Source of the DNA: Rhodanobacter sp. C06
GTDB lineage: Bacteria; Pseudomonadota; Gammaproteobacteria; Xanthomonadales; Rhodanobacteraceae
DNA: 57,156 nucleotides
Assembly: GCF_002001105.1 (NCBI RefSeq)
Contig: NZ_MUNP01000068.1
Span: 1-57,156 of the forward strand
Direction of reading: 5' to 3'
A model generated the notes under the pieces. That model was not told the DNA's origin and did no database searches. It was given only the letters and a program-made list of their open reading frames with translations. Positions within the stretch are counted from its first letter, which is position 1. Each line of letters begins with the position of its first letter. Both the position numbers and the translations under genes were made by a program. Positions 1-8,286 of the stretch are shown one piece after another.

Positions 1-1907
1 TCCGGGGCGTGGGCGACGGCAACGGCCGCTGCGGGCGGGCGGGGCGCGGTGGCAGCAACGGGCGCAGGTGCGACCCTTGCAAGCGTCTCCGCGGGCGGCA
101 CCGGCAGCGGCGCCACGGCGGCGGGCATGGGCGGAACCGCTTCCTCGCCGACCAGGCGCAACGCCACCTGGCCGGCTTCCTCGGCGTGCATGCCGATCTG
201 CTGCAGGCCGGCCTGCACCTCGCGACGCAGCAAGTCGGCGTCGTCCACCGGCAGGCGGCCCAGCAGCTGGTCGGTGACGCGCAGGCGCTGGGCGACCGCA
301 GGGCTGTCCTCGCCGTGCTGCAGCAGGGTGAGCGCCAGCACGTCGGCCCAGGCGCGGTCGAGCAGGGCGCGCAACAGGCCGCGCGGCGGGCTGGCGTTGA
401 AACGTTCGGCCAGCAATTCACCGGCACGATGGCGCGCCAGGTCCAGTTTTTCGCGGCCCTGCATCGCCTCGACATGGCGGCGTTCGGAGGCCTGGGCGCG
501 GCGGCTCAGCTGGCCGAGATGGTGCTCGATGTCGGCCAGCAGGCTGGTGTAGAGGCCGGCACTGGGCGGTTCGTGCTGCGCGCGGTCGACCAGCTGGTTG
601 AGCCGCGCGGTGAGTTGCTGGTCGGCTTCCCCGTCGGGGCCGTCCAGCCAGTCGTTGGCGGCCTCGGCCACGGCGCCAAGCAGGCGCCGCGCGGGATGTT
701 CGCGCTGGTCGAAGAAGTCGTGGTCGGTGACGGCCAGGCGCAGCATCGGCAGCTGCAGGTTGTCCAGCACCGAGCGCGCGTGTGGGCCGTGGTGCAGTTG
801 CCGCCCGATCTGCTCGAACAGCATAGCCACCAGTTCCACCGTGTCGTCCTGCTCGGCGCTGAGCCGGGTCGGCACGGCGCCTTCCGGTTTGCCGGCGTTG
901 AGCTGCAGCAGCAGCTCGTCGCGCAGGCGCTGCGCGCTGCGCAGTTCGCGGCTGGCCTGGTCGGTGACCTGGGCCAGATGCTGCTGCAGTGCGCCGAGCG
1001 CGGTCTGCAGCTCGTCGGCGGTAGCCGCACGACCGGTGGCCGCGGTGCCACTGACGCCAACGCGGCGCTGGGCGAGCAGGTCGCGCAGGTTTTCCAGCAC
1101 CGTGATCGGCGCCTGCGGCGCGCCGGCGATCGCGGCAGTTTCGGGCGTCGTCGTGGCGGTGGCCGGAGCCTCGTTCGCCGGCGCGCCGCGCGTGGCGGGA
1201 GTGGCGCGTGGCGGCGCATACGGACGCAGCTGCGGCAACAGGCCGTCGCCGCGCAACTGCGTGTTGACGTCCTCGTAGAGCGGGCCCGCCGCCACGATCA
1301 CCGTCTGCTCGAAGCTCTGCAACAACAGCAGCCGGTGTTCCGGCGGTATATCCAGGCTGGCGATCGCGGCGCGCAGGGCGTCGGCGAGGCCGGCCGGCGC
1401 GATCGGCAGCGCCGCACCCTCCAGTGGCGCGGCACCGACCAGCACCGCGAAGCGGTAGGCGAGTTCGGTGAGCACCGGGCCGTGATGCGCTTCGCCGCGC
1501 GCGGCGACCTTGTCCAGCGTGGCGGTCAGTTCCTGTTCGCCGCGTTCGAGCAGGCTCAACGGCTGATGCGCGAGCGCCTCGTCCGCGCCCTCGTCGACCT
1601 CGCCCAGCTGCGCGAAACCCTTGCGCAGGTGGTCGGCATAAGCCTGCATGAAGGCCGGGCGCTGCAGCTGCAGCTGTGCGCGGCTGTCGAAGCAGTACTG
1701 CTGTTCGAGATGGCTGCGCGAGCGCTCGGCCTGCAGGTACAGCTCGTGGTCGAAGCGGTCCAGGCAGCTTTGCAGCGCCGGTTCCAGCCACTGCCCGCAC
1801 AGCGGGCCGATCACGTTGAGCAGGCGCTGCGTGCGCGCAGGCCAGCGACCGCGTGCGCGGCCGCCCGTGGCGTTGGTCGAGTACCGGTGCAGATGCTCGG
1901 CATCCAT
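1..1907 (-). CDS. DUF1631 family protein, C-terminus cut by the window edge
   Basis: The frame starting at ATG 1907 stays open to the window edge, giving at least 635 residues. The start reads MDAEHLHRYSTN, and the N-terminal third is rich in Leu, Arg and Glu with helical character (for example LLNVIGPLCGQWLEPALQS). The codons close to the edge encode an Ala/Pro/Val-rich linker. Length and sequence resemble DUF1631 proteins, usually about 700-800 residues, of unknown function and sometimes misannotated as thymidine phosphorylase. It lies 76 bp downstream of hemW on the same strand and is probably the last gene of the rph-rdgB-hemW transcription unit. A weak GGAA stretch precedes the start. 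The family call is from recollection of the family, not from an alignment. Confidence 0.75.
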   Translation of the reverse strand, partial: MDAEHLHRYSTNATGGRARGRWPARTQRLLNVIGPLCGQWLEPALQSCLDRFDHELYLQAERSRSHLEQQYCFDSRAQLQLQRPAFMQAYADHLRKGFAQLGEVDEGADEALAHQPLSLLERGEQELTATLDKVAARGEAHHGPVLTELAYRFAVLVGAAPLEGAALPIAPAGLADALRAAIASLDIPPEHRLLLLQSFEQTVIVAAGPLYEDVNTQLRGDGLLPQLRPYAPPRATPATRGAPANEAPATATTTPETAAIAGAPQAPITVLENLRDLLAQRRVGVSGTAATGRAATADELQTALGALQQHLAQVTDQASRELRSAQRLRDELLLQLNAGKPEGAVPTRLSAEQDDTVELVAMLFEQIGRQLHHGPHARSVLDNLQLPMLRLAVTDHDFFDQREHPARRLLGAVAEAANDWLDGPDGEADQQLTARLNQLVDRAQHEPPSAGLYTSLLADIEHHLGQLSRRAQASERRHVEAMQGREKLDLARHRAGELLAERFNASPPRGLLRALLDRAWADVLALTLLQHGEDSPAVAQRLRVTDQLLGRLPVDDADLLRREVQAGLQQIGMHAEEAGQVALRLVGEEAVPPMPAAVAPLPVPPAETLARVAPAPVAATAPRPPAAAVAVAHAP

Positions 1908-1983
1908 GACGCGTTTCCGTCGATTCCCCTGAACGGAAGTGTAGGCTGGTTGCCGCAGGGCCGCCATGGCCAAGGCGGGTGGT

Positions 1984-3165
1984 TCAGCCCAGAAAGCTTG
2001 CTATCACGTCGTTGAGGAAACGCTGGCCCAGTGCGGTGGTGCGCAGCCGCTTCGGATCGTCGGCCAGCCAGCCGCGGCGGTGCGCTTCGGCCAGCGGGGC
2101 GGCGATGCGGTCCGGCGGCAGGCCGGTGCGCTCGGCGAAGTCGGCCAGCGGCACGCCGTCGACCAGGCGCAGTGCGTTGAGCATGTACTCGAACGGCAGT
2201 TCGTCGGCGGCCACCACGTTGTCGCCGCCGATGCGGGCGGGTCCTGCGGCGGCTTCCATGTACGCGCGCGGGTGGCGGGTCTTCCAGCGCCGGCGCACGG
2301 TGCCGGCGGTCGCGTCGCTGAGCTTGCCATGGGCGCCCGCGCCGATGCCGAGGTAGTCGCCGAAGCGCCAGTAATTGAGGTTGTGCGCGCAGCGCCGGCC
2401 CGGCTGCGCATAGGCGGAGATCTCATACTGACCGTAACCGGCCTGCGCGAGACGCGCCTCGCAGGCTTCCTGCATCGCCCAGGCGTGGTCGTCATCGGGC
2501 AGCGGCGGCGGGTTGGCGGCGAACGCGGTGTTCGGCTCCAGCGTGAGCTGGTAGTGGGAGAGGTGCGTGGGGGAGAGCGCGATGGCGCGTTCCACGTCGG
2601 CCAGCGCACCGTCCAGCGTCTGCTCCGGCAACGCGTACATCAGGTCGAGGTTGAGGTTGGCGTAGCCGGCGTCCTGCGCCGATTTCACCGCGGCCGCGGC
2701 CTCGGCGGCCGAATGGATGCGACCGAGCCGGCGCAGCTTGTCGTCGTCGAAACTCTGGATGCCGAACGAGAGCCGGTTCACCCCGGCGGCGAGATAGCCG
2801 TCGAAGCGGCCGTGCTCGACGGTGCCGGGGTTGGTCTCCAGCGTGATCTCGCAATCGCTGGCGAACGGCAGCCGTGCGCGGGCACCATCGAGGAAACGCG
2901 CGATCAGCTCCGGTGCGAACAGGCTGGGCGTGCCGCCGCCGAAGAAAATGCTGATCAAAGGCCGGCTGCCGATCTCGTGGTCACGGGCGGCCGTGCCGAA
3001 GTCGGCGAGGTCGGCGTCGAGGTCGGCCAGCAGCAGTTCCACGTACTCGGCGTACGGCGGCGGCGCACCGCGCAGGCCGTGCGAGTTGAAGTCGCAGTAC
3101 GGGCACTTCTTCACGCACCACGGCATGTGGACGTAAAGCGAAAGCGGGGGCGCGATCAGCGACAT
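1984..3165 (-). CDS. hemW: Radical SAM heme chaperone HemW
   Basis: A 393-residue cytosolic radical SAM protein. The N-terminus has the iron-sulfur motif C17-x3-C21-x2-C24 (CVKKCPYC) followed by GGGTPS near residue 75. An HNxxYW motif (HNLNYW) and GAGAHGK follow in the second half, which separates HemW from the coproporphyrinogen oxidase HemN. HemW is thought to carry heme to respiratory-chain targets. Length is normal for the family (about 380). The start is 3 bp downstream of the rdgB stop, so the two are translationally close. The rdgB-hemW order is common in Proteobacteria. Confidence 0.93.
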   Translation of the reverse strand: MSLIAPPLSLYVHMPWCVKKCPYCDFNSHGLRGAPPPYAEYVELLLADLDADLADFGTAARDHEIGSRPLISIFFGGGTPSLFAPELIARFLDGARARLPFASDCEITLETNPGTVEHGRFDGYLAAGVNRLSFGIQSFDDDKLRRLGRIHSAAEAAAAVKSAQDAGYANLNLDLMYALPEQTLDGALADVERAIALSPTHLSHYQLTLEPNTAFAANPPPLPDDDHAWAMQEACEARLAQAGYGQYEISAYAQPGRRCAHNLNYWRFGDYLGIGAGAHGKLSDATAGTVRRRWKTRHPRAYMEAAAGPARIGGDNVVAADELPFEYMLNALRLVDGVPLADFAERTGLPPDRIAAPLAEAHRRGWLADDPKRLRTTALGQRFLNDVIASFLG

Positions 3166-3168
3166 GGC

Positions 3169-3765
3169 TCAGGCGTGCGGGCTGGCCAGCCTCTGGCGCA
3201 ACCCGGCCAGCGCGCGGCCGCGGTGGCTGATGCGGTTCTTGAGGCCCGCCGGCAACTCGGCGGCGCTCGCGGTCTCGCCATCGGGCAGGAACAGCGGGTC
3301 GTAGCCGAAGCCCTGCGTGCCGCGCGGCGCGTGCAGCACGCGGCCGTGCCAGCGGCCTTCGGCGATCAGCGGTGCCGGGTCCTCGGCATGGCGCAGCAGC
3401 ACCAGCACGCAGATGAAGAAGGCGCCGCGCCGCTCGTCCGGCACGCCGTCGAGTTCGCGCAGCAGCCTGGTGTTGTTCGCGGCGTTGTCGCCGTGCGTGC
3501 CGGCGTAGCGCGCCGAATACAGGCCGGGCGCGCCGTCGAGATGCTCCACGCACAGGCCGGAGTCGTCGGCCAGCGCGGGCAGGCCGCTGGCGCGCGCGGC
3601 GTGGCGGGCCTTGAGCAGGGCGTTCTCGATGAAGCTCAGCCCGGTTTCCTCGACGTCGTCTACGCCGAGACTGGCCTGCGGCACGACCTCGAAACCGCCG
3701 TCGGCGAGCAGTGCGCCGAATTCCTTGAGCTTGCCGGGGTTGCCGCTGGCGAGTACGAGTTTCAT
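3169..3765 (-). CDS. rdgB: XTP/dITP diphosphatase (non-canonical purine NTP pyrophosphatase)
   Basis: A 198-residue HAM1/RdgB family enzyme that hydrolyses dITP, dITP-like XTP and ITP to monophosphates, keeping deaminated purines out of DNA and RNA. Family motifs are present: the N-terminal SGNPGKLKEF that holds the nucleotide, ETGLSFIENALLKA, ADDSGLCV with the catalytic acidic residues, and GFGYDPLF near the C-terminus. The start codon overlaps the stop of the upstream VOC gene by 4 bp, so the two are translationally coupled. Confidence 0.95.
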   Translation of the reverse strand: MKLVLASGNPGKLKEFGALLADGGFEVVPQASLGVDDVEETGLSFIENALLKARHAARASGLPALADDSGLCVEHLDGAPGLYSARYAGTHGDNAANNTRLLRELDGVPDERRGAFFICVLVLLRHAEDPAPLIAEGRWHGRVLHAPRGTQGFGYDPLFLPDGETASAAELPAGLKNRISHRGRALAGLRQRLASPHA

Positions 3766-4151
3766 GGCTTCAGTTCCAGCAGGTCCCAGCGATTGCCGTA
3801 GATATCCTCGAAGACCGCAACGGTTCCGTAATCTTCGTGGCGCGGTGTTTCTGCAAAGCGCACGCCGCGCGCTTTCATCGCGGCGAAGTCATGGTCGAAG
3901 TCGTCGGTGTGGAGGAAGAACCCTACGCGCCCGCCGGTCTGGTTGCCGATGCGCGTGCTTTGGGCGTCATTCGCCGCCTTGGCCAGCAGGATGCCGGTTG
4001 CAGCGCCGGGCGGGGCCACGAGCACCCAGCGCTTGCCGTCTTCGAGCGGCGAATCCTCGCGCAACTCGAAACCGAGCACCTGCGTGTAATACGCGATCGC
4101 CTCGTCGTAATCCGCCACGACGAGCGCGAAACTGGCGATGTATTGGGCCAT
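3762..4151 (-). CDS. VOC (glyoxalase/bleomycin-resistance fold) family protein
   Basis: A 129-residue single-domain vicinal-oxygen-chelate protein starting MAQYIASFALVVADY. The sequence has the typical order of this fold: DYDEAIAYYTQVLGFEL, a mid-protein TGGRVGFFLHTDDFD and the closing EDIYGNRWDLLE. The late Glu and the Asp/His positions are compatible with a metal site, but the substrate cannot be told. I chose ATG 4151 over the longer ORF because the family signature begins right there. It sits 22 bp after rph and overlaps rdgB by 4 bp. Confidence 0.85.
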   Translation of the reverse strand: MAQYIASFALVVADYDEAIAYYTQVLGFELREDSPLEDGKRWVLVAPPGAATGILLAKAANDAQSTRIGNQTGGRVGFFLHTDDFDHDFAAMKARGVRFAETPRHEDYGTVAVFEDIYGNRWDLLELKP

Positions 4152-4173
4152 GGGTGCGGGACCGCGCGGATGC

Positions 4174-4902
4174 TCAGGGCACCAGCGCCGCGCGCTGTGC
4201 GGCCACCAGTTCGGCGATGCCCTTCTCGGCCAGCGCCAGCAGCGCGTCCATCTCGTCGCGGCGGAACGCATGGCCTTCGGCGGTGCCCTGCACCTCGATG
4301 AAGCCGCCGCCGTCGTTCATCACCACGTTCATGTCGGTGTCGCAGTCCGAGTCCTCGGCGTAGTCGAGGTCCAGCACAGGCAGGCCCTTGTAGATGCCCA
4401 CTGACACCGCGGCCACCGCACCGATGATCGGGTTGCGCTTGAGGTTTTCGCGCTGCATCAGCGCGTTCACCGCGTCGACCAGGGCCACGTAGGCGCCGGT
4501 GATCGCGGCGGTGCGGGTGCCGCCGTCGGCCTGGAGCACATCGCAGTCCAGCGTGATGACGCGCTCGCCCAGCGCCTGGCGGTTCACGCAGGCGCGCAGG
4601 CTGCGGCCGATCAGCCGCTGGATCTCCATGGTGCGGCCGCCCTGGCCGCCGCGCGCGGCCTCGCGCTGCATGCGGGTGTGGGTGGCGCGCGGCAGCATGC
4701 CGTACTCGGCGGTGACCCAGCCCTCGCCCTTGCCGCGCAGCCAGGCCGGCGCGCGGTCCTCGACGCTGGCGGTGCACAGCACGCGGGTATCGCCGAAGCT
4801 CACCAGCACCGAACCTTCGGCATGGCGGGTGTAGTGGCGTTCGATGGTGACGGCGCGCAGCTGGTCGCTGGCGCGGCCGCTGGGGCGTGCGGACTGGTTC
4901 AT
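4174..4902 (-). CDS. rph: Ribonuclease PH
   Basis: A 242-residue phosphorolytic 3'-5' exoribonuclease that trims tRNA 3' ends. The start [16 protein letters not shown] matches the canonical RNase PH N-terminus. Also seen are [37 protein letters not shown] (phosphate-binding region), GRSLRACV and [15 protein letters not shown] second in-frame ATG at 4911 would add three residues, and neither start has a clear ribosome-binding site. It is divergent from yicC with only 70 bp between the starts, and heads the VOC-rdgB-hemW series. Confidence 0.94.
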   Translation of the reverse strand: MNQSARPSGRASDQLRAVTIERHYTRHAEGSVLVSFGDTRVLCTASVEDRAPAWLRGKGEGWVTAEYGMLPRATHTRMQREAARGGQGGRTMEIQRLIGRSLRACVNRQALGERVITLDCDVLQADGGTRTAAITGAYVALVDAVNALMQRENLKRNPIIGAVAAVSVGIYKGLPVLDLDYAEDSDCDTDMNVVMNDGGGFIEVQGTAEGHAFRRDEMDALLALAEKGIAELVAAQRAALVP

Positions 4903-4972
4903 GAGGGCCATTGGGCAAGGCTGGGTGGGAAAGTTTACCATTGCGGCCTTTCCCGCCGTCCGCAGGCCACCG

Positions 4973-5830
4973 ATGATCCGCAGCATGACCGCCTATGCCT
5001 CCGCCGAAACCGGCGGCTCCGCCGGCGCGCTGAGTTGCGAACTGCGCACGGTCAACCACCGTTATCTGGAACTGTCCCCGCGCCTGCCGGACGAGCTGCG
5101 CAGCCTGGAATCCCAGTTGCGCGAGCGCATTGCGGCGAAGCTGTCGCGCGGCAAGGTGGACGTCACCGTGCGCAGCAGCGATTCGCGCGGCGAATCGCTG
5201 CAAGTCGACAACACGTTGCTGTCCCGGCTGTCCGAACTGAACCTGGACATGCAGGCGCGGTTCCCCGGCATGCAAGTGCAGTTCACCGAGCTGCTGCGCT
5301 TTCCGGGCGTGCTGCAGCAGGACGCGGCCGACCCCGAGGCGCGGCAAGTCGCGCTGTTCGAGGTGCTGGATCGTGCGCTGGACGCACTCACCGCCACCCG
5401 TGAACGCGAGGGCGCCAAGCTGGGGCAGATCCTGCGCGAGCGGCTGGACGCGATCGAGCGCATCGTGGCCCAGGTGCGCGAATGGATGCCGGAGATCCGC
5501 GTCGCGCTGCGCGCCCGGCTGGAGACGCGGCTGGCCGACCTCAAGCAGCCCGCCGATTCCGGCCGGCTGGAGCAGGAGCTGGTGCTGCAGATCACCCGCA
5601 GCGACGTGGACGAGGAGCTGGACCGGCTCAGCACGCACATCGCCGAGACGCGCCGCGTGCTGAATCTCAAGGAGCCGGTCGGTCGCCGCCTCGACTTCCT
5701 GATGCAGGAGTTCAACCGCGAGGCGAACACGCTGGGTTCCAAGTCGGTGGATGCGCGCAGCACGAATGCCGCGGTGGAGCTCAAGGTGCTGATCGAGCAG
5801 ATGCGCGAGCAGGTCCAGAACATCGAATGA
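4973..5830 (+). CDS. yicC: YicC family endoribonuclease-like protein
   Basis: A 285-residue protein starting [13 protein letters not shown], the hallmark YicC N-terminus. It continues through [11 protein letters not shown] and ends with the conserved block containing [18 protein letters not shown], which is the DUF1732 part. E. coli YicC has been described as an RNA-cleaving protein acting on small RNA with PNPase. That role is family knowledge and not visible here. The stop overlaps the gmk start as ATGA, the standard yicC-gmk pairing in many Proteobacteria. Confidence 0.93.
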   Translation: MIRSMTAYASAETGGSAGALSCELRTVNHRYLELSPRLPDELRSLESQLRERIAAKLSRGKVDVTVRSSDSRGESLQVDNTLLSRLSELNLDMQARFPGMQVQFTELLRFPGVLQQDAADPEARQVALFEVLDRALDALTATREREGAKLGQILRERLDAIERIVAQVREWMPEIRVALRARLETRLADLKQPADSGRLEQELVLQITRSDVDEELDRLSTHIAETRRVLNLKEPVGRRLDFLMQEFNREANTLGSKSVDARSTNAAVELKVLIEQMREQVQNIE

Positions 5831-6450
5831 ACGCGCCGCGCACAGGCACCTTGTTCGTAGTCGCCGCGCCCTCGGGCGCCGGCAAGTCCACCCTGGTCAA
5901 CGCGCTGCTGGAGCGCGAGCCGGCGATCTCGCTGTCGGTGTCGCACACCACGCGGCCGCCGCGGCCAGGTGAGCAGTACGGGCGGCATTACTACTTCGTG
6001 GAGCGGGCGGAGTTCGAGCGCGAAGTCGCCGAGGGTATCTTCCTCGAACATGCCGAGGTGCACGGCAACCTGTACGGCACCTCGCGCGACAGGGTGCAAG
6101 CGCTGCTGGCGCAGGGTCGCGATGTGCTGCTGGAGATCGACTGGCAGGGCGCGGCGCAGATCCGCAAGGGCAAGCCCGACTGCGTCGGCGTGTTCATCCT
6201 GCCGCCCTCGCGCGCGGAACTGGAACGCCGCCTGCGCGGCCGCGGTTCGGATGCACCGGAAGTGATCGAGCGCCGCCTCGCCAATTCGCGCGGCGAGATC
6301 GCCCACGCCCACGAGTTCGACTACATCATCGTCAACGACCGCTTCGAGGATGCGCTGGACGAACTGCAGGCCATCGTGCGCGCGGTGCGCCTGCGCAGTT
6401 CGCTGCAATGCCGGCGGCACGAGACGCTGATCGCCGAGCTGCTGGCCTGA
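5827..6450 (+). CDS. gmk: Guanylate kinase
   Basis: A 207-residue enzyme that phosphorylates GMP (or dGMP) to GDP using ATP. The P-loop APSGAGKST is near residue 15. The GMP-binding segment SVSHTTRPPRPGE and the YGRHYYFV lid follow, then VLLEIDWQGAAQIR and a C-terminal DYIIVND. Length is typical (about 205). The start ATG overlaps the yicC stop by 4 bp, indicating coupled translation. Confidence 0.97.
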   Translation: MNAPRTGTLFVVAAPSGAGKSTLVNALLEREPAISLSVSHTTRPPRPGEQYGRHYYFVERAEFEREVAEGIFLEHAEVHGNLYGTSRDRVQALLAQGRDVLLEIDWQGAAQIRKGKPDCVGVFILPPSRAELERRLRGRGSDAPEVIERRLANSRGEIAHAHEFDYIIVNDRFEDALDELQAIVRAVRLRSSLQCRRHETLIAELLA

Positions 6451-6470
6451 ATGCCGCCGCGCGCCCCGGC

Positions 6471-6499
6471 TTGGCGCTGTATCGCCGCTCCGCTAACGT
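6471..6499 (+). promoter_or_regulatory. Predicted sigma-70 promoter of the mla operon
   Basis: TTGGCG (6471-6476), a 17-bp spacer and TAACGT (6494-6499) fall just before mlaF. The ATG is only 10 bp past the -10 box and has no visible Shine-Dalgarno sequence, so the transcript would have almost no leader. Prediction from spacing and consensus only. Confidence 0.42.
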
Positions 6500-6508
6500 A
6501 GGCCGCTT

Positions 6509-7336
6509 ATGAACGCCGCCGCCCCCTCCGACGACACGCTGATCCGCATCCGCGGCCTCACCACCGTGCTCAACGGCAAGAAGGTCTTCGACGCGCTGGA
6601 CATGGACATCCCGCGCGGCAAGGTCACCGCGATCATGGGGCCCAGCGGCACCGGCAAGACCACTCTGCTCAAGCACATCACCGGACAGATGCGCGGCGAC
6701 GCGGGACAGGTCCTGGTGGACGGGAAGAACGTGCCGGAATTGAGCCGCGAGGCGTTGTACGCGCTGCGCGAGAAGATCGGTTACCTGTTCCAGAACTCGG
6801 CGCTGCTCACCGACTTCGACGTGTTCGAGAACGTGGCTTTCCCGCTGCGCCAGCACACGAAACTGCCCGAGGTGCTGATTCGCAACATCGTGCTGACCAA
6901 GCTGCAGGCGGTGGGCCTGCGCGGCGCGGCGCCGCTGATGCCCAGCGAGCTTTCCGGCGGCATGGCACGGCGTGTGGCGCTGGCGCGGGCGATCGTGTTC
7001 GACCCGATGCTGATCCTCTATGACGAACCCTTCGTGGGCCTGGACCCGATCGCGCTGAACCAGGTGCTGAAGCTGATCCGCACGCTCAACGAGACGCTGG
7101 GCATCACCAGCGTGCTGGTGGCACACGAGCTGGAGGCGATCAAGCAGGTGGCCGACCACATCTACCTGATCGCGAACGGCAAGGTGGTGGCGCAGGGCGA
7201 TCCGCAGACCATCGCCGACGACGGCTCGCCGTGGACGCGGCAGTTCTTCGGCGGCGAGGCGGATGGCCCGGTGCCGTTCCAGTATCCGGCCGGCGACTAC
7301 GCGGAGGCACTGGGTTTCCCGGGGGGCGAGGCATGA
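6509..7336 (+). CDS. mlaF: Phospholipid ABC transporter ATP-binding protein MlaF
   Basis: A 275-residue ABC ATPase of the inner-membrane Mla complex, which moves phospholipids between the inner membrane and the periplasmic carrier MlaC. Walker A is GPSGTGKTT (residues 44-52), the signature is LSGGMARR, and Walker B is LILYDEPFVGLDP. The C-terminal tail of about 25 residues past the ATPase core (QFFGGEADGPVPF onward) is usual for MlaF, where it contacts partners. It is the first gene of mlaFEDCB, and its stop overlaps mlaE as ATGA. Confidence 0.95.
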   Translation: MNAAAPSDDTLIRIRGLTTVLNGKKVFDALDMDIPRGKVTAIMGPSGTGKTTLLKHITGQMRGDAGQVLVDGKNVPELSREALYALREKIGYLFQNSALLTDFDVFENVAFPLRQHTKLPEVLIRNIVLTKLQAVGLRGAAPLMPSELSGGMARRVALARAIVFDPMLILYDEPFVGLDPIALNQVLKLIRTLNETLGITSVLVAHELEAIKQVADHIYLIANGKVVAQGDPQTIADDGSPWTRQFFGGEADGPVPFQYPAGDYAEALGFPGGEA

Positions 7337-8106
7337 ACGCGCGCATCGAACGCGACAACATCGTGACCCAGTCGCTGGGCCAGATCGGCAATTGCGGCCT
7401 GTTCCTGCTGCAGATTCTCGCGGCAATCCCGCGCAGCCTGCGCCACGCGCGCGAGACGGTGCGCCAGTTGTGGTTCGTAGGCGCGATGAGCCTCACCATC
7501 ATCATGGTCTGCGGCCTGTTCGTGGGCATGGTGCTGTCGCTGCAGCTCTATCACGTGCTGTCGATCTTTGGCGGCACCGCGGCCACCGGCACGGTGGTGG
7601 CGATCGCGATCTACCGAGAGCTGGGGCCGGTGGTCACCGCGCTGCTGTTCGCCGGCCGCGCCGGCACCGCGATCACCGCCGAGATCGGCCTGATGCGTGC
7701 CACCGACCAGATCGCCGCGATGGAGCTGATGGCGGTCGATCCCCTGGCCTACGTAGTGGCGCCGCGCTTCCTCGCCGGGCTGATCGCGATGCCATTGCTG
7801 TGCTGCGTGTTCTGCGCACTGGGCATCTTCGGCGGCCACCTGGTCGGTGTGACTTGGCTGGGCATCGACAACGGCACGTTCTGGTCGAACATGACCGCCA
7901 CCGTCGACGTGTGGCAGGACATCATCAACGGCGTGATCTGGAAGAGCCTGGCGTTCGGCGCCGTGGTGGCGCTGATCGCGGTGTACCAGGGCTATACCGC
8001 GCCGCCCACCAGCGAAGGCGTGGCCTACGCCACCACCCGTACCGTGGTCGCCTCGTCCATCGCGATCCTGGCGCTGGACTTCGTGCTGACCGCCTTTCTG
8101 ATGTGA
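7333..8106 (+). CDS. mlaE: Phospholipid ABC transporter permease MlaE
   Basis: A 257-residue integral membrane protein of the MlaE/YrbE permease family. An amphipathic N-terminal segment is followed by about five hydrophobic stretches. Family-typical segments are GMVLSLQLYHVLSIFG, YRELGPVVTALLFAGR and GLMRATDQIAAMELMAVDP, the latter forming the coupling region to MlaF. ATG 7333 overlaps the mlaF stop. After it comes a 180-bp gap holding a structured repeat before mlaD, which interrupts an otherwise overlapping operon. Confidence 0.95.
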   Translation: MNARIERDNIVTQSLGQIGNCGLFLLQILAAIPRSLRHARETVRQLWFVGAMSLTIIMVCGLFVGMVLSLQLYHVLSIFGGTAATGTVVAIAIYRELGPVVTALLFAGRAGTAITAEIGLMRATDQIAAMELMAVDPLAYVVAPRFLAGLIAMPLLCCVFCALGIFGGHLVGVTWLGIDNGTFWSNMTATVDVWQDIINGVIWKSLAFGAVVALIAVYQGYTAPPTSEGVAYATTRTVVASSIAILALDFVLTAFLM

Positions 8107-8140
8107 CCCCATGACGACGCGTGGAAGCATCGTGGTGCTC

Positions 8141-8262
8141 GCGGCACATGGATGTGCCGCCCGCGATCAAGCACGCGAGTGCTTGATTGGCGGAGCCAAG
8201 CCCGGACATGCGCCGGGCTCGGCGACTCGAAAAACCGCCAGGAAGGCGGGTTTTCGAGATTC
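8141..8262 (+). repeat. Structured four-hairpin dispersed repeat, family 1 copy A, inside the mla operon
   Basis: About 120 nt between mlaE and mlaD that fold into consecutive hairpins. These are 8141-8160 (GCGGCAC/GTGCCGC), 8166-8187 (ATCAAGCAC/GTGCTTGAT), 8199-8219 (AGCCCGG/CCGGGCT) and 8226-8258 (14-nt arms, one mismatch, AGGAA loop). A second copy with matching architecture lies at 20447-20568. It shares the loop motif CATGGATG and the following GCCGCCCG with the second repeat family at 16481 and 19564. It codes for nothing recognisable. Confidence 0.85.
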
Positions 8263-8286
8263 CAAAAAACCTTCGAGGATGTCGCC

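Noticed and set aside
9-2015. Long plus-strand ORF of 668 codons
   Set aside because: It is antisense to the DUF1631 frame. Its product is Gln/Arg/Gly-rich without domain signature, typical of shadow frames in GC-rich DNA.
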